Shown: positions 8,501-16,971, counted from the stretch's first letter. The stretch: 64,000 bases of DNA from JAUNSR01 sp036655355 (GCA_036655355.1 JAVVQG010000002.1:124001-188000), one strand, 5' to 3'. The notes: a model not told the origin generated them from the letters alone. Made by a program: numbers and translations.

Positions 8501-10159
8501 TTATTTTTTATCTTTTAGTTTTTTATCCACATTACGCAAAGCCTTATCGTAGGCTACCATGTAATGATCTATGAAGTGAGCCCAGTCCGCCCGTCGCGAA
8601 AGCTCCTGTGCATTCGCGCGCATGTGGCTGATCTGGTCTGTCGTCAGTCGTGTTACTTCTACGATCGTATCGGCGATATGAACGGCTACGTCGTACGCGT
8701 TCGAGTCGTTACGTTTGATCACGCGCACACCCGACAAAATCGTAGAACCGGTACCTTCCGACTCGCACCATTTGCCAAAACCGGAAAGGTCGGTTGTGAT
8801 GGTCGGAATTCCAAAAGCGATACTTTCAAGCGGTGTATACCCCCACGGTTCGTAATAAGAAGGGAAAACAGTCAGATCCATTCCGATCAGAATATCGTAA
8901 TAGGAGAGATTCAGTATGCCGTCGTTCCCCTGCAAGTAGGAAGGCACAAAAATCACTTTCACCGGATCGGCGGGACAGTTTTTAAAGTGTAGTTCATTCA
9001 GACGGTTCATTATCGCGTCTTCATGATAATTATGCAGGGCGTGTGTAATCAGCGGATCTGTTAAAGGGTGTCTGGTATAGGTAATGCTTTCCATCTGTTT
9101 TTTCAGATCATGACGCGGTTCCGAAACCCAGGCGGGTACAAGGATAAACGCAATCACCTCTTTCGCGGGATTCTTTTTGCGTAGTTCGTCAAGCGAATCG
9201 AGAAATACATCCAGACCCTTGTTCTTATATTCGTATCGTCCCGCAGTAGAAACGAGCAAGACATCGGCCGAAGGGGTGTAACCGATCAGCCTCTCGGCAA
9301 GCGTAAGAAGAAGGGATCGGGCTTGTTTTCTTTTCAGCTGATAACGGTCGCCGAAAGGAACGAAATTAGCTTCAAAACCATTCGGCGTAACCAATGGTCT
9401 CACTTCCAATAACTGTTGTGCCTCGCGTGCCGTGATATCGCTGACGGTAGTGAAACTGTCGGCATTCATTGCGGCGCGTTTCTCCACCGAATGTTTGGAA
9501 ACCATATTCAGCTCGCGTGCCATCTGATCTCCGTTATATGCGTGCAGGTAATCGTAAAGTGGTTTATGGTTGCCGGCGATCGAACGGCCGATGGAGGTTG
9601 CGTGCGTAGTAAAAACGGCAGCGATGGCGGGAATAGCTTTTTTCAGGTATAACAGCCCCATGCCGGTAGTCCATTCATTGAACTGTACCAAGAAACTTTT
9701 GTCTTTTCCTTCAAAGAATCGGTACAGACTCTCTGCAACGAGAGCCGAGGCGAAGGCAAACATAGAGGCTTCATCGTAATCTCCGTAAGCATGGAGCGAG
9801 TCTACTCCATACCAATCCCACATCTTACCGTAGAGTTGGTCACGTTGCGAATAGTATTGTTCAAAATCAACCAGGATCACAATCGGATTTCCCGGTATGT
9901 TCCACCTGCCGGTTCTTACCTTAAGTCCCTCAAGACTCGCTTTCACATGCCACTCTTTCAGGACATCGCCCGATTCGATGAAATGAGGATTCTCACTTCC
10001 CTTCCAGATATCCGGTCCGATAAAGATGAGATGATCCCCAAAGATCTCATGCAGGGTTTTGGCTTTAGTCGATAACACCGTATAAATACCACCGACCAGA
10101 TTGCACACTTCCCAACTTACTTCCACCAAAATATCGGGCTTCTTCAAACCATCCTTCAT
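8501..10159 (-). CDS. Glycogen synthase, eukaryotic-type GT3 family
   Basis: A 552-residue glycogen synthase that extends alpha-1,4-glucan chains from a nucleotide sugar, by family probably UDP-glucose. It resembles fungal and animal glycogen synthases (GT3), not the bacterial ADP-glucose GlgA (GT5). The N-terminus has VSWEVCNLVGGIYTVL, like the WEV-NKVGGIYTV motif of GYS proteins. Near residues 430-460 it has YYEPWGYTPLES followed by GIPTITTDLSGFG, the GT3 nucleotide-sugar site. It is shorter than eukaryotic GYS (about 700 residues) and lacks their phosphorylated tails. It is the first gene of a two-gene operon with glgP. A candidate -7 box (TATTTTTG) lies at 10218-10225. The GT3 call is from motif recognition and is fairly secure. 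Confidence 0.9.
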   Translation of the reverse strand: MKDGLKKPDILVEVSWEVCNLVGGIYTVLSTKAKTLHEIFGDHLIFIGPDIWKGSENPHFIESGDVLKEWHVKASLEGLKVRTGRWNIPGNPIVILVDFEQYYSQRDQLYGKMWDWYGVDSLHAYGDYDEASMFAFASALVAESLYRFFEGKDKSFLVQFNEWTTGMGLLYLKKAIPAIAAVFTTHATSIGRSIAGNHKPLYDYLHAYNGDQMARELNMVSKHSVEKRAAMNADSFTTVSDITAREAQQLLEVRPLVTPNGFEANFVPFGDRYQLKRKQARSLLLTLAERLIGYTPSADVLLVSTAGRYEYKNKGLDVFLDSLDELRKKNPAKEVIAFILVPAWVSEPRHDLKKQMESITYTRHPLTDPLITHALHNYHEDAIMNRLNELHFKNCPADPVKVIFVPSYLQGNDGILNLSYYDILIGMDLTVFPSYYEPWGYTPLESIAFGIPTITTDLSGFGKWCESEGTGSTILSGVRVIKRNDSNAYDVAVHIADTIVEVTRLTTDQISHMRANAQELSRRADWAHFIDHYMVAYDKALRNVDKKLKDKK

Positions 10160-10217
10160 TTGTGTATAATCTTTTTGGTTAGCAATTCATAAGAAATAAA
10201 TTCATATCCGTAGGTCG

Positions 10218-10225
10218 CAAAAATA
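10218..10225 (-). promoter_or_regulatory. Candidate -7 box for the glycogen operon
   Basis: Minus-strand TATTTTTG matches TAnnTTTG and lies about 60 bp before the glycogen synthase start. No clear TTTG -33 box is present at the expected distance. Confidence 0.4.
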
Positions 10226-10273
10226 AAAGAATATTATTTAATTAAATGAAGTTCCGAAAATATTTTAGAAACA

Positions 10274-10301
10274 GAATCTCCGCACACCTTTGCGGAGATT
10301 C
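10274..10301 (-). terminator. Hairpin after the SHOCT-like gene
   Basis: Arms 10274-10284 and 10291-10301 (GAATCTCCGCA and its complement) flank a 6-nt loop. The minus-strand tail is only moderately T-rich. It lies between the SHOCT-like gene and the glycogen operon promoter. Confidence 0.6.
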
Positions 10302-10361
10302 CGGAATCTTTTTAAAAAGAGGTTCCGAACCCTAACTCCTTTCGGTTTTCACCCTCCCTTT

Positions 10362-10574
10362 TCATCTTTTATCAACAATCTCTTTTACCTTCTCATCGTA
10401 CTCCTGCTGAGTGATATCCCCCGTTCTCAATCGCTCTTTCAACGTTTCAATCGCCGTCCTTTCAGAGGGATCGAAAGCCGTTTTGTCAATCCTGAACTTC
10501 GGACCGTTTTTCTTAAAATAGAGCAACAGTAAAATGACTACAATCCCAAATCCGATAAAAATAAGGAACCCCAT
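10362..10574 (-). CDS. Small membrane protein with SHOCT-like C-terminus
   Basis: A 70-residue protein. Residues 2-20 form one hydrophobic helix (FLIFIGFGIVVILLLLYF). A charged linker follows, then a short helical segment with LKERLRTGDITQQEYDEK, which matches the SHOCT (short C-terminal) pattern of an L-x-x-G-x-I-x-x-x-E-[FY] core. Such proteins are small, usually membrane-anchored and of unknown role. It stands alone on the minus strand, divergent from the gene at 10735 and followed by a hairpin at 10274-10301. The gene call is good; the function is unknown. Confidence 0.75.
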   Translation of the reverse strand: MGFLIFIGFGIVVILLLLYFKKNGPKFRIDKTAFDPSERTAIETLKERLRTGDITQQEYDEKVKEIVDKR

Positions 10575-10677
10575 AAAACTTATGAATTAAGAATTTATAA
10601 ACCTATTTGTGGTATAACAAGTCGCCGCGACCGAAAGTTCATACTTAAAAGTAACCTGCTTCTCGCAAAAAAAAAGC

Positions 10678-10685
10678 TATATTTG
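10678..10685 (+). promoter_or_regulatory. Candidate -7 box for the 94-residue protein gene
   Basis: TATATTTG is an exact TAnnTTTG match 49 bp before the ATG at 10735. The upstream region is A-rich and has no obvious TTTG at the -33 position. Confidence 0.4.
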
Positions 10686-10734
10686 TGAGACAATAGATCG
10701 TAAATTACTTCATAACCAATAAATTTTTAATGTT

Positions 10735-11019
10735 ATGGCATCTATCAAATTATTAAAAAAGAAAATCACAGCTCTGGCTGATGACCTGGCTACAGCTTGC
10801 CTACTTTCTAAAGCTGAACTGGATGAAACAGACGTTCCCAAAGTGAACGCCGTACTTGCTGAGATTTATAATTTCGAAGATGAGTTCCGCCAACGCGCGC
10901 ACCATTATGATGCGAAAGAGAACCCGAAACTTGTAAAGAAATACTTCAACAAGCTTTACAGTGACTTGGAGGAGAAGGCTCTTTCAATCGTGGATATGAT
11001 TGACGAATTGAATAAGTAA
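10735..11019 (+). CDS. Conserved small helical protein of unknown function
   Basis: A 94-residue soluble protein without signal peptide or membrane helix. It begins MASIKLLKKKITALADDLA and is predicted to be almost entirely alpha-helical, with many Lys, Glu and Asp residues and the segment FEDEFRQRAHHYDAKENPK in the middle. I do not recognise a named family. The start ATG is preceded by a TAnnTTTG match at 10678-10685 and an A/T-rich leader. A strong terminator follows within 5 bp, so it is a single-gene unit, probably well expressed. Helical bundles of this size often act in nucleic-acid or ribosome binding, but nothing here proves that. Confidence 0.75.
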   Translation: MASIKLLKKKITALADDLATACLLSKAELDETDVPKVNAVLAEIYNFEDEFRQRAHHYDAKENPKLVKKYFNKLYSDLEEKALSIVDMIDELNK

Positions 11020-11022
11020 TGA

Positions 11023-11060
11023 CGTTTCTCCCCTTCACGGGGAGAAACGCTTCTTTTTTT
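11023..11060 (+). terminator. Terminator after the 94-residue protein gene
   Basis: Arms 11023-11033 and 11039-11049 (CGTTTCTCCCC and its complement) with a 5-nt loop, followed by a T-rich tail ending in seven T. A classic intrinsic terminator. Confidence 0.9.
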
Positions 11061-11151
11061 ATGCTCGGACGAACGATTCCGCTCCATACGGAAACCCTCC
11101 CGGGCGATTGTGTGAATTGGCTGAAGTCAATTAAATAGATTATTATATAAG

Positions 11152-11706
11152 ATGAAACAAAAACTTGCAAAGTTTATCCTGAACCTTTTTCACTGGAAAG
11201 TGATCGTTACCGTGCCCAAACTGGAAAAATCTGTAATCTGTGTCGCTCCCCATACGAGCAACTGGGACTTTATCGTCGGTAAACTGGGATACACCTCCGT
11301 AGGGATGACCGCTCACTTCCTGATTAAGAAAGATTGGTTTTTCTTTCCGTTCAATCTTATTTTCAATTCGATGGGCGGAATACCCGTTGAGCGTAGTCGC
11401 AAAACCAGATTGGTGGATCAGGTGGTGAAGATGTTTGATAAATATCCGGTTTTCAATGTTGCCATTACGCCCGAAGGAACGCGCAAACGAAACGAACATT
11501 GGAAAAAAGGATTCTACTATATCGCCTTAAAAGCCAACGTGCCGATTCAGCTCGCCTATATGGATTTTGAAAAAAAGATCATGAGCATTGAAAAGGTATT
11601 CTACCCGACAGGCAACGAAGAGGAGGATTTTGCTTTCATCAACGACTATTACAAAGATGTAAAAGGAAAACACCCTGAGAAATTCGCCTTGCACAAATTG
11701 AAATAA
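11152..11706 (+). CDS. 1-acylglycerol-3-phosphate acyltransferase-like protein (PlsC family)
   Basis: A 184-residue lysophospholipid acyltransferase-family protein. The family blocks appear in order: the catalytic HxxxxD as HTSNWD at about residues 39-44, GGIPVER at about 77-83, and TPEGTR at about 106-111. It should transfer an acyl group from acyl-ACP or acyl-CoA to a lysophospholipid or related alcohol at the inner membrane. It is shorter than typical PlsC (about 240 residues), lacks an obvious N-terminal membrane helix, and is closer to the small glycerol acyltransferase group common in Bacteroidetes. It is followed after 55 bp by a nitrilase-family gene on the same strand. The acceptor is not known. 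Confidence 0.85.
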   Translation: MKQKLAKFILNLFHWKVIVTVPKLEKSVICVAPHTSNWDFIVGKLGYTSVGMTAHFLIKKDWFFFPFNLIFNSMGGIPVERSRKTRLVDQVVKMFDKYPVFNVAITPEGTRKRNEHWKKGFYYIALKANVPIQLAYMDFEKKIMSIEKVFYPTGNEEEDFAFINDYYKDVKGKHPEKFALHKLK

Positions 11707-11761
11707 TTCAGTTCGATTTTTATTTTTCCTTATTCTATTCCCGTAAGTACACCCCTTGAAC

Positions 11762-12550
11762 ATGGACAGTTTAACCATTTCACTCATTCAAACCGATATC
11801 GTCTGGGAGAATAAAGCGGCAAACCTTCACAACATAGAAGAAAAGATCGCATCCCTCAACAACAGCACAGACATAGTGGTTCTACCGGAGATGTTTACCA
11901 CCGGCTTCTCGATGCGCTCTTCAGAGTTCGCGGAAGAGAATTCCGGCGAAACGGTTCGTACCCTCAAGCGATGGGCATCGCACTTCGGGTTTGCGATCGC
12001 AGGCAGCTTCATCGCATGCGATCAGGATGGAAAGCGATACAACCGGGGATTCTTCATCACACCCGAGGAGATGCATTTCTATGACAAGAGGCATCTTTTC
12101 AGAATGAGCGACGAACCCAACCATTTTACCGCCGGAGATACGCCTTTGATTGTGAATTACCGCAACTGGAATATCAGTCTGCAGATTTGCTACGACCTGC
12201 GGTTCCCCGTATGGTGCAGGAATAAGGAAAATGAATACGACCTTCAACTTTTTGTGGCAAGTTGGCCTGAGCCACGGCAACGCGTTTGGGATATCCTGCT
12301 CAAAGCCCGTGCCATTGAAAATTGCGCTTACGTAGCGGGAGTCAATCGCGTGGGTGAAGACAACAACGGACTCAATTACCTGGGCGGCTCCGTGGTGATC
12401 GACATGAAAGGAAATATCCTGACCGGTTGTGAACCCGGTAGCGAAACAATTTTGACCACTACGCTCTCGAAAGAGAAATTGCTCCTGTTTCGCGAAAAAT
12501 TCCCGGCATGGAAGGATGCGGATTCTTTCACCATCAACAACTTAAAATAA
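11762..12550 (+). CDS. Nitrilase-superfamily amidase (omega-amidase/YafV-like)
   Basis: A 262-residue carbon-nitrogen hydrolase. The catalytic triad is visible: Glu in VVLPEMFTTGFSM, Lys in FYDKRHLF, and Cys in LQICYDLRFPVW. This pattern fits the Nit2/YafV branch, whose members hydrolyse alpha-ketoglutaramate or alpha-keto-gamma-methylthiobutyramate and thereby repair products of transamination or methionine salvage. It is cytoplasmic. I chose the ATG at 11762, giving MDSLTISLIQTD; a TTG two codons earlier is less likely. The 260-bp region after it carries a structured element upstream of the next gene. The amidase class is secure, the exact substrate inferred. Confidence 0.88.
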   Translation: MDSLTISLIQTDIVWENKAANLHNIEEKIASLNNSTDIVVLPEMFTTGFSMRSSEFAEENSGETVRTLKRWASHFGFAIAGSFIACDQDGKRYNRGFFITPEEMHFYDKRHLFRMSDEPNHFTAGDTPLIVNYRNWNISLQICYDLRFPVWCRNKENEYDLQLFVASWPEPRQRVWDILLKARAIENCAYVAGVNRVGEDNNGLNYLGGSVVIDMKGNILTGCEPGSETILTTTLSKEKLLLFREKFPAWKDADSFTINNLK

Positions 12551-12727
12551 ACACTTGAGTCGTTTCCGTTGTTTTAATAGAGTACAGAGGGAATTTGGAT
12601 AAAAGCAGTCCTACGGGTAAAATCGGAGCATCTTGAAAAAAAATTTCCGACCCATGCAGCATTTCCATCCAAACCTGAATCTTTATAGGAATAGGGGATG
12701 ACTGATCCTTGTTATAACGAATATATA

Positions 12728-12812
12728 CAAATGAAATCGCCATAGCTCATCTAAAGTTGAGATACCCAATTAAAGGTATATGGATGGCGCATTTGACTTT
12801 GATGTTAAAAAT
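12728..12812 (+). ncRNA. Candidate cis-regulatory RNA element, copy A
   Basis: An 85-nt element 92% identical, without gaps, to 20135-20219. CAAATG (12728-12733) and CGCCAT (12738-12743) can pair with ATGGCG (12784-12789) and CATTTG (12790-12795), forming a 12-bp stem with a 4-nt bulge AAAT. Inside, ATACC (12762-12766) pairs with GGTAT (12775-12779), and CTCA (12746-12749) with TGAG (12758-12761), giving a three-way-junction shape. A conserved 17-nt tail follows, and the ATG of the META lipoprotein is 14 nt further on. The ATG inside the stem (12784) opens a 12-codon ORF that stops at 12820-12822, just before that start. The rest of the spacer, 12551-12727, shows nothing I recognise. Confidence 0.6.
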
Positions 12813-12826
12813 TGAACTATAAACAG

Positions 12827-13282
12827 ATGAAAAAATTAATCTATTCAACTATTTTGTTCGGATCTTTAGTCGCTTTTGGCGCTTGTTCCGGAAACTCTAA
12901 AAAAGAAGCCGTAAACCTACAGGGTGAATGGGTAATTACTTCAGTAAACGGGGTTAAAGTGCAGGAAACTCCGGAATCTCCTTTCCTTAACTTCGATTTG
13001 ACGGAGAAAAGAGTAAACGGAAATGCAGGATGTAACAACTTCTTCGGTGAAGTGATCATGAATGAAGCGGATGCCTCTTCTTTGTCTTTTGACAAAATGG
13101 GAGCAACTAAAATGATGTGTCCGAATGACAGTCTTGAAATGGAAGTTTTCAAAGCCCTTAACGAGGTGAAATCTTTCGGTTCTGCGGATTGTGACGTAAA
13201 AGGTAAAACTTGCGCTAAATTGATGAATGCTCAAAATAACGAGTTATTGACTATTCAAAAGAGAGCGATCGCTCAAGATTAA
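12827..13282 (+). CDS. META/HslJ-domain lipoprotein
   Basis: A 151-residue exported lipoprotein. The signal peptide MKKLIYSTILFGSLVAFGAC ends in a lipobox (AFGA before Cys20). The mature part has the META domain: LQGEWVITSVNGV, then LNFDLTEKRVNGNAGCNNFFG, the typical G-N-x-G-C-N core. By family it resembles HslJ-type proteins, linked in other bacteria to heat shock or envelope stress; the molecular role is unknown. The ATG at 12827 is chosen because the signal peptide starts there; a TTG five codons upstream gives no extra support. The gene is preceded by the 85-bp structured element and followed by a strong terminator at 13313-13365. Confidence 0.88.
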   Translation: MKKLIYSTILFGSLVAFGACSGNSKKEAVNLQGEWVITSVNGVKVQETPESPFLNFDLTEKRVNGNAGCNNFFGEVIMNEADASSLSFDKMGATKMMCPNDSLEMEVFKALNEVKSFGSADCDVKGKTCAKLMNAQNNELLTIQKRAIAQD

Positions 13283-13312
13283 GAAAAAAGGAAGAACGTG
13301 TCATTACGTTCA

Positions 13313-13365
13313 CAAAAAAAGGAAGTCCCTTCACTGCTCGCAGCGGAAGGGACTTCCTTTTTTTT
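13313..13365. terminator. Bidirectional terminator between the META lipoprotein and nspC
   Basis: Arms 13321-13332 and 13346-13357 (GGAAGTCCCTTC and its complement), flanked by eight A on the left and about nine T on the right. It serves both converging genes. Confidence 0.9.
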
Positions 13366-13406
13366 TCTGTTGAAGTTTTATCCTCGGATGAAGTACGACG
13401 GCACGA

Positions 13407-14546
13407 TTAGGCCATACGTGACTTGTAATCCTCATACGTAAACTCGCGATACATCTCAAGACGCTCGTCAACACTCCAAAGTGCGATCGACGGATGAGAA
13501 ATACCGTTGAACATGTTGGTCTTTACAATCGTATAATGAATCATATCTTCAAATACGATCCGGTCACCGATCTGCAACTCTTTTTCAAAAGACCACTCTC
13601 CCACGTAGTCACCGCTCAGACAGCTATTGCCGCCCATACGGTAAGTCGGAAGACCCTCTGTCGGTTCTACCGCGCCACGGATAGCAGGTTTGTAAGGCAT
13701 CTCCAAACAATCCGGCATGTGACATGCGAACGACACATCCAGAATAGCCGTTTTAATCCCTTTGTTCTCCACGATATCAACGATTGTGGAAACCAGTTCC
13801 CCGGTTTGCCATGCAAAAGCACTTCCCGGTTCAAGGATCAGTTTCAGATTCGGATATTTCGCATTGAAACTTTTCAGAAGTTGAATCAGATGCTCCGTAT
13901 CATAATCCTTACGGGTCATCAGATGTCCCCCTCCCATATTCAGCCATTTAAGTTTTGAAAGGTATTTGCCGAACTTCGCATCCACCTGCTTCAAGGTTTT
14001 CTCCAGATCGAACGATGAGGATTCGCACAACGTATGGAAGTGAAATCCCTCGATGCCCACCGGCAGTTCCTCCGGCAACTGATCCGCCATCACCCCGAAA
14101 CGAGTCCCGGGAGCACACGGATTATACAACTCCGTTTCCACCTCCGAATATTCGGGATTGACACGGATTCCGCATGAGATCTGTTTGCCATCGGCTTCAA
14201 TTAGGGGATAGAAGCGTTCAAACTGCGACAGCGAGTTAAACGTAATGTGGCTGCTATACTTCATGAAAACCGGGAAATTGGCTTCCGTATAGGCCGGAGA
14301 GAAGGTATGCGCCTTGCTGCCCATCTCTTCAAATGCCAACTGCGCCTCGTTCACGGAACTCGCAGTTGAGTAAGGGATATATTCTCGTATGATCGGGAAT
14401 GCCTTCCACAATGCAAATGCTTTAAATGCCAATATGATATCCGCACCCGATCTCTCTTTCACCGATTTGATGAGTTCCAGATTCTTACGCAGTTTATCCT
14501 CTTCCAACACATAACAAGGTGATGGAATCTGACTGAAATCAATCAT
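13407..14546 (-). CDS. nspC: Carboxynorspermidine/carboxyspermidine decarboxylase
   Basis: A 379-residue PLP enzyme of the alanine-racemase-fold decarboxylase group. It forms spermidine or norspermidine in the carboxy(nor)spermidine route, which replaces the S-adenosylmethionine route in many gut Bacteroidetes. Visible features are the PLP lysine in ILAFKAFALWKAF, the HTLCESSSF segment, the glycine-rich GGGHLM phosphate site, the LEPGSAF motif, and the active-site Cys in GGNSCLSGDYVG. The partner carboxyspermidine dehydrogenase is not in the window. The gene follows the UvrD-type helicase gene on the same strand after 42 bp, so the two may share a transcript. Length and motifs are normal. Confidence 0.93.
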   Translation of the reverse strand: MIDFSQIPSPCYVLEEDKLRKNLELIKSVKERSGADIILAFKAFALWKAFPIIREYIPYSTASSVNEAQLAFEEMGSKAHTFSPAYTEANFPVFMKYSSHITFNSLSQFERFYPLIEADGKQISCGIRVNPEYSEVETELYNPCAPGTRFGVMADQLPEELPVGIEGFHFHTLCESSSFDLEKTLKQVDAKFGKYLSKLKWLNMGGGHLMTRKDYDTEHLIQLLKSFNAKYPNLKLILEPGSAFAWQTGELVSTIVDIVENKGIKTAILDVSFACHMPDCLEMPYKPAIRGAVEPTEGLPTYRMGGNSCLSGDYVGEWSFEKELQIGDRIVFEDMIHYTIVKTNMFNGISHPSIALWSVDERLEMYREFTYEDYKSRMA

Positions 14547-14588
14547 TCTTATATAAGGTTTAAAGTGTAATTATTCAGAAATAATCTG

Positions 14589-16955
14589 TTATTGTAATAT
14601 ATCGAATTTGGCAAACTTCAGCAAAAGCTGCTTTTTGCCCACATTTTCAAATTCCACGGTCGCCTTCGTATTATCTCCGGCTCCCTCCACGAGTGTCACC
14701 GTTCCCATTCCGAAGCGATCGTGACGGATCAGGTTGCCTACCTTCACCTTGGCCTCGTGACCGGCTCCGAATACAGAAGCTTCCGATGACGCTGTCGACT
14801 CGATTCTAGATAAACGCGGAGAGGTGGAGCGCACCGTGTTTTGCGGCGATGCGGCGCGACGCTCTTCAATGCCCGATGCGGTGCGTGCTCTGGCCGGTTC
14901 GGACGACACACGCGACTGCGGTCGCTCAAATCGGTTACGCGATGCAAAATCGGTAGCCTTCTCCGCTACCCGGTCGCCCAGACGGGTTCCGGCAGGGATC
15001 ATCAAAAATGAGGAGTCTATATCCTTCAGAAAGCGACTCGGCGTACAGGACTGCGGTTGCCCGTTGCGGTACCGGCTCGACGCATACGAAAGGATACAAT
15101 TCTCCTCCGCACGCGTGAGTGCCACATAAAACAAACGACGCTCCTCTTCGAGACCGCCCGGCGACTCTTTCGCCATGGCTGAAGGAAACAAATCCTCTTC
15201 CAGACCCACGATAAATACGTTACGGAACTCAAGACCCTTAGAGGCATGTATGGTCATCATCGTTATCTTATCTGCTTCCGCCTCATCCTCATTGTCCTGA
15301 TCCGTCGCCAACGAGATGTCCGCCAGAAAATGAGTCAGGTTGATCTCCGGATTCCCCTCCTCCTGACGTCCCACTACGAATTCGCGGATACCGTTCAGCA
15401 ACTCTTGGATATTTTCTTGTCGGGAGAGACTCTCCACCGACTTGTCGGCAAACAGATCCGCCATGATACCGGACTGCCGGATAATCATCTCAGCGATTTC
15501 AAACGCGTTTTTCGACTCGTTTGCGGCCTGAAACTCTTCGATCATTGTGCGAAAAGCGCCCAGTTTACCTGCTGTTCCGGAATTCACTTTCAAACCATTG
15601 CCGATCGGATCACGCAGAATATCAAAATAGCTCACTCCTTTTTCAAAAGCGGCACTTCCGATCTTCTTCAGTGTGGTATCGCCGATTCCGCGCGCCGGAT
15701 AATTCACGATGCGTTTGAAAGCCTCTTCATCACTCGGATTAACGGTCATTCTGAAATAGGAAATCACATCTTTGATCTCTTTTCGCTGATAGAAAGACAA
15801 TCCGCCGTAGATACGGTACGGGATACCTCTTTTACGCATCGCCTCCTCGAGGATACGTGACTGGGCATTGGTGCGGTAAAGAATGGCGAAATCAGAAAAC
15901 GGATGACGTTTCTGAATATGCAGGTCCATCAATTTATTGGCCACCAGATATCCCTCTTCAAAATCAGAGAAGGTGCTGTACAAAGGTATTTTATCCCCTT
16001 CTGCATTCTCCGAAAAAATATTCTTATCGATTTGGTCCTTGTTCTTTTTAATCAAGCTGTTGGCCGCTTTTACAATCGTCTGGGTAGAACGGTAATTCTG
16101 CTCCAGTTTAAAGATGCGCGTACCGGGGATGCTTTGTCTGAAATTCAGGATATTGGCGATATTGGCTCCGCGGAACGAATAGATGCTTTGCGCATCATCC
16201 CCCACCACGCAAACGCGGTTATGCTTCTTAGAGAGCATCTCCACGATCAGGTGCTGTGCCATATTGGTATCCTGATACTCGTCTACCAGTATGAACTGAA
16301 AATAATCCTGATATCTGGCCAACACTTCGGGATGATCCCGAAACAAAATGTTGGTGTAAAGCAACAAATCGTCGAAATCCATCGCTCCCGCCGTAAAACA
16401 ACGATTCCAATAGCGCTTGTAGATCTCAGCGATCAAGGGACGCTTGGATTGCTGATCGTATTCGAGCAACTCTTTGTTGGCGGCATACATACCGGGCGTG
16501 ATCAAATGATTCTTGGCATTCGAAATCTGCGACTGCACCCCCGAAGGTTTGTAGATCTTATCGTCCAACTGCATCTCCTTGATGATCGTCTTGATCAGAT
16601 TCTTAGAGTCGGCGCTGTCATAAATCGTAAAATCGGATTTGAATTTAAGTAACTCCGCATTCTGACGCAGAATACGCGAGAAGATGGAGTGAAACGTACC
16701 CATCCACAAACGGCGCGCCGTATCCTCTCCAACCACTTTGGCGATACGTTCTTTCATTTCACGCGCGGCCTTATTGGTAAAGGTAAGCGCTAAAACGCTA
16801 TAGGGCGAGAGCCCCTGATCCAATAAATAGGCAATTTTGTAAGTAAGAACCCTGGTTTTTCCCGAGCCGGCTCCGGCTATGATCAAGGATGGGCCTTCAT
16901 TATATAAAACAGCTTGACGCTGACTTTCATTTAATTCTTGCAAAAACTTTTCCAC
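14589..16955 (-). CDS. ATP-dependent DNA helicase, UvrD/PcrA type
   Basis: A 788-residue superfamily 1A 3'-5' DNA helicase, acting in nucleotide-excision and mismatch repair and in clearing recombination or replication blocks. Walker A is AGAGSGKT at residues 27-34, motif II includes DEYQDTN, and later motifs include QNYRST, TIHASKGLEF and VALTRAEE. The C-terminal about 50 residues (KVKVGNLIRHDRFGMGTV onward) form the Tudor-like domain that contacts RNA polymerase in PcrA/UvrD. The region before it is Ser/Arg-rich and probably disordered. A TAnnTTTG match (TATCTTTG) lies just upstream at 16972-16979 on the minus strand. nspC follows. Whether to name it pcrA or uvrD is convention. Confidence 0.93.
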   Translation of the reverse strand: MEKFLQELNESQRQAVLYNEGPSLIIAGAGSGKTRVLTYKIAYLLDQGLSPYSVLALTFTNKAAREMKERIAKVVGEDTARRLWMGTFHSIFSRILRQNAELLKFKSDFTIYDSADSKNLIKTIIKEMQLDDKIYKPSGVQSQISNAKNHLITPGMYAANKELLEYDQQSKRPLIAEIYKRYWNRCFTAGAMDFDDLLLYTNILFRDHPEVLARYQDYFQFILVDEYQDTNMAQHLIVEMLSKKHNRVCVVGDDAQSIYSFRGANIANILNFRQSIPGTRIFKLEQNYRSTQTIVKAANSLIKKNKDQIDKNIFSENAEGDKIPLYSTFSDFEEGYLVANKLMDLHIQKRHPFSDFAILYRTNAQSRILEEAMRKRGIPYRIYGGLSFYQRKEIKDVISYFRMTVNPSDEEAFKRIVNYPARGIGDTTLKKIGSAAFEKGVSYFDILRDPIGNGLKVNSGTAGKLGAFRTMIEEFQAANESKNAFEIAEMIIRQSGIMADLFADKSVESLSRQENIQELLNGIREFVVGRQEEGNPEINLTHFLADISLATDQDNEDEAEADKITMMTIHASKGLEFRNVFIVGLEEDLFPSAMAKESPGGLEEERRLFYVALTRAEENCILSYASSRYRNGQPQSCTPSRFLKDIDSSFLMIPAGTRLGDRVAEKATDFASRNRFERPQSRVSSEPARARTASGIEERRAASPQNTVRSTSPRLSRIESTASSEASVFGAGHEAKVKVGNLIRHDRFGMGTVTLVEGAGDNTKATVEFENVGKKQLLLKFAKFDILQ

Positions 16956-16971
16956 ACTCGGCTATTTTTTT

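Noticed and set aside
12534..12743. 69-codon minus-strand frame upstream of the META lipoprotein
   Set aside because: It overlaps the 3' end of the amidase gene and part of the structured element, with no family resemblance.
15903..16652. 249-codon open frame antisense to the UvrD-type helicase gene
   Set aside because: The helicase motifs on the other strand are unmistakable; the antisense product has no domain features.
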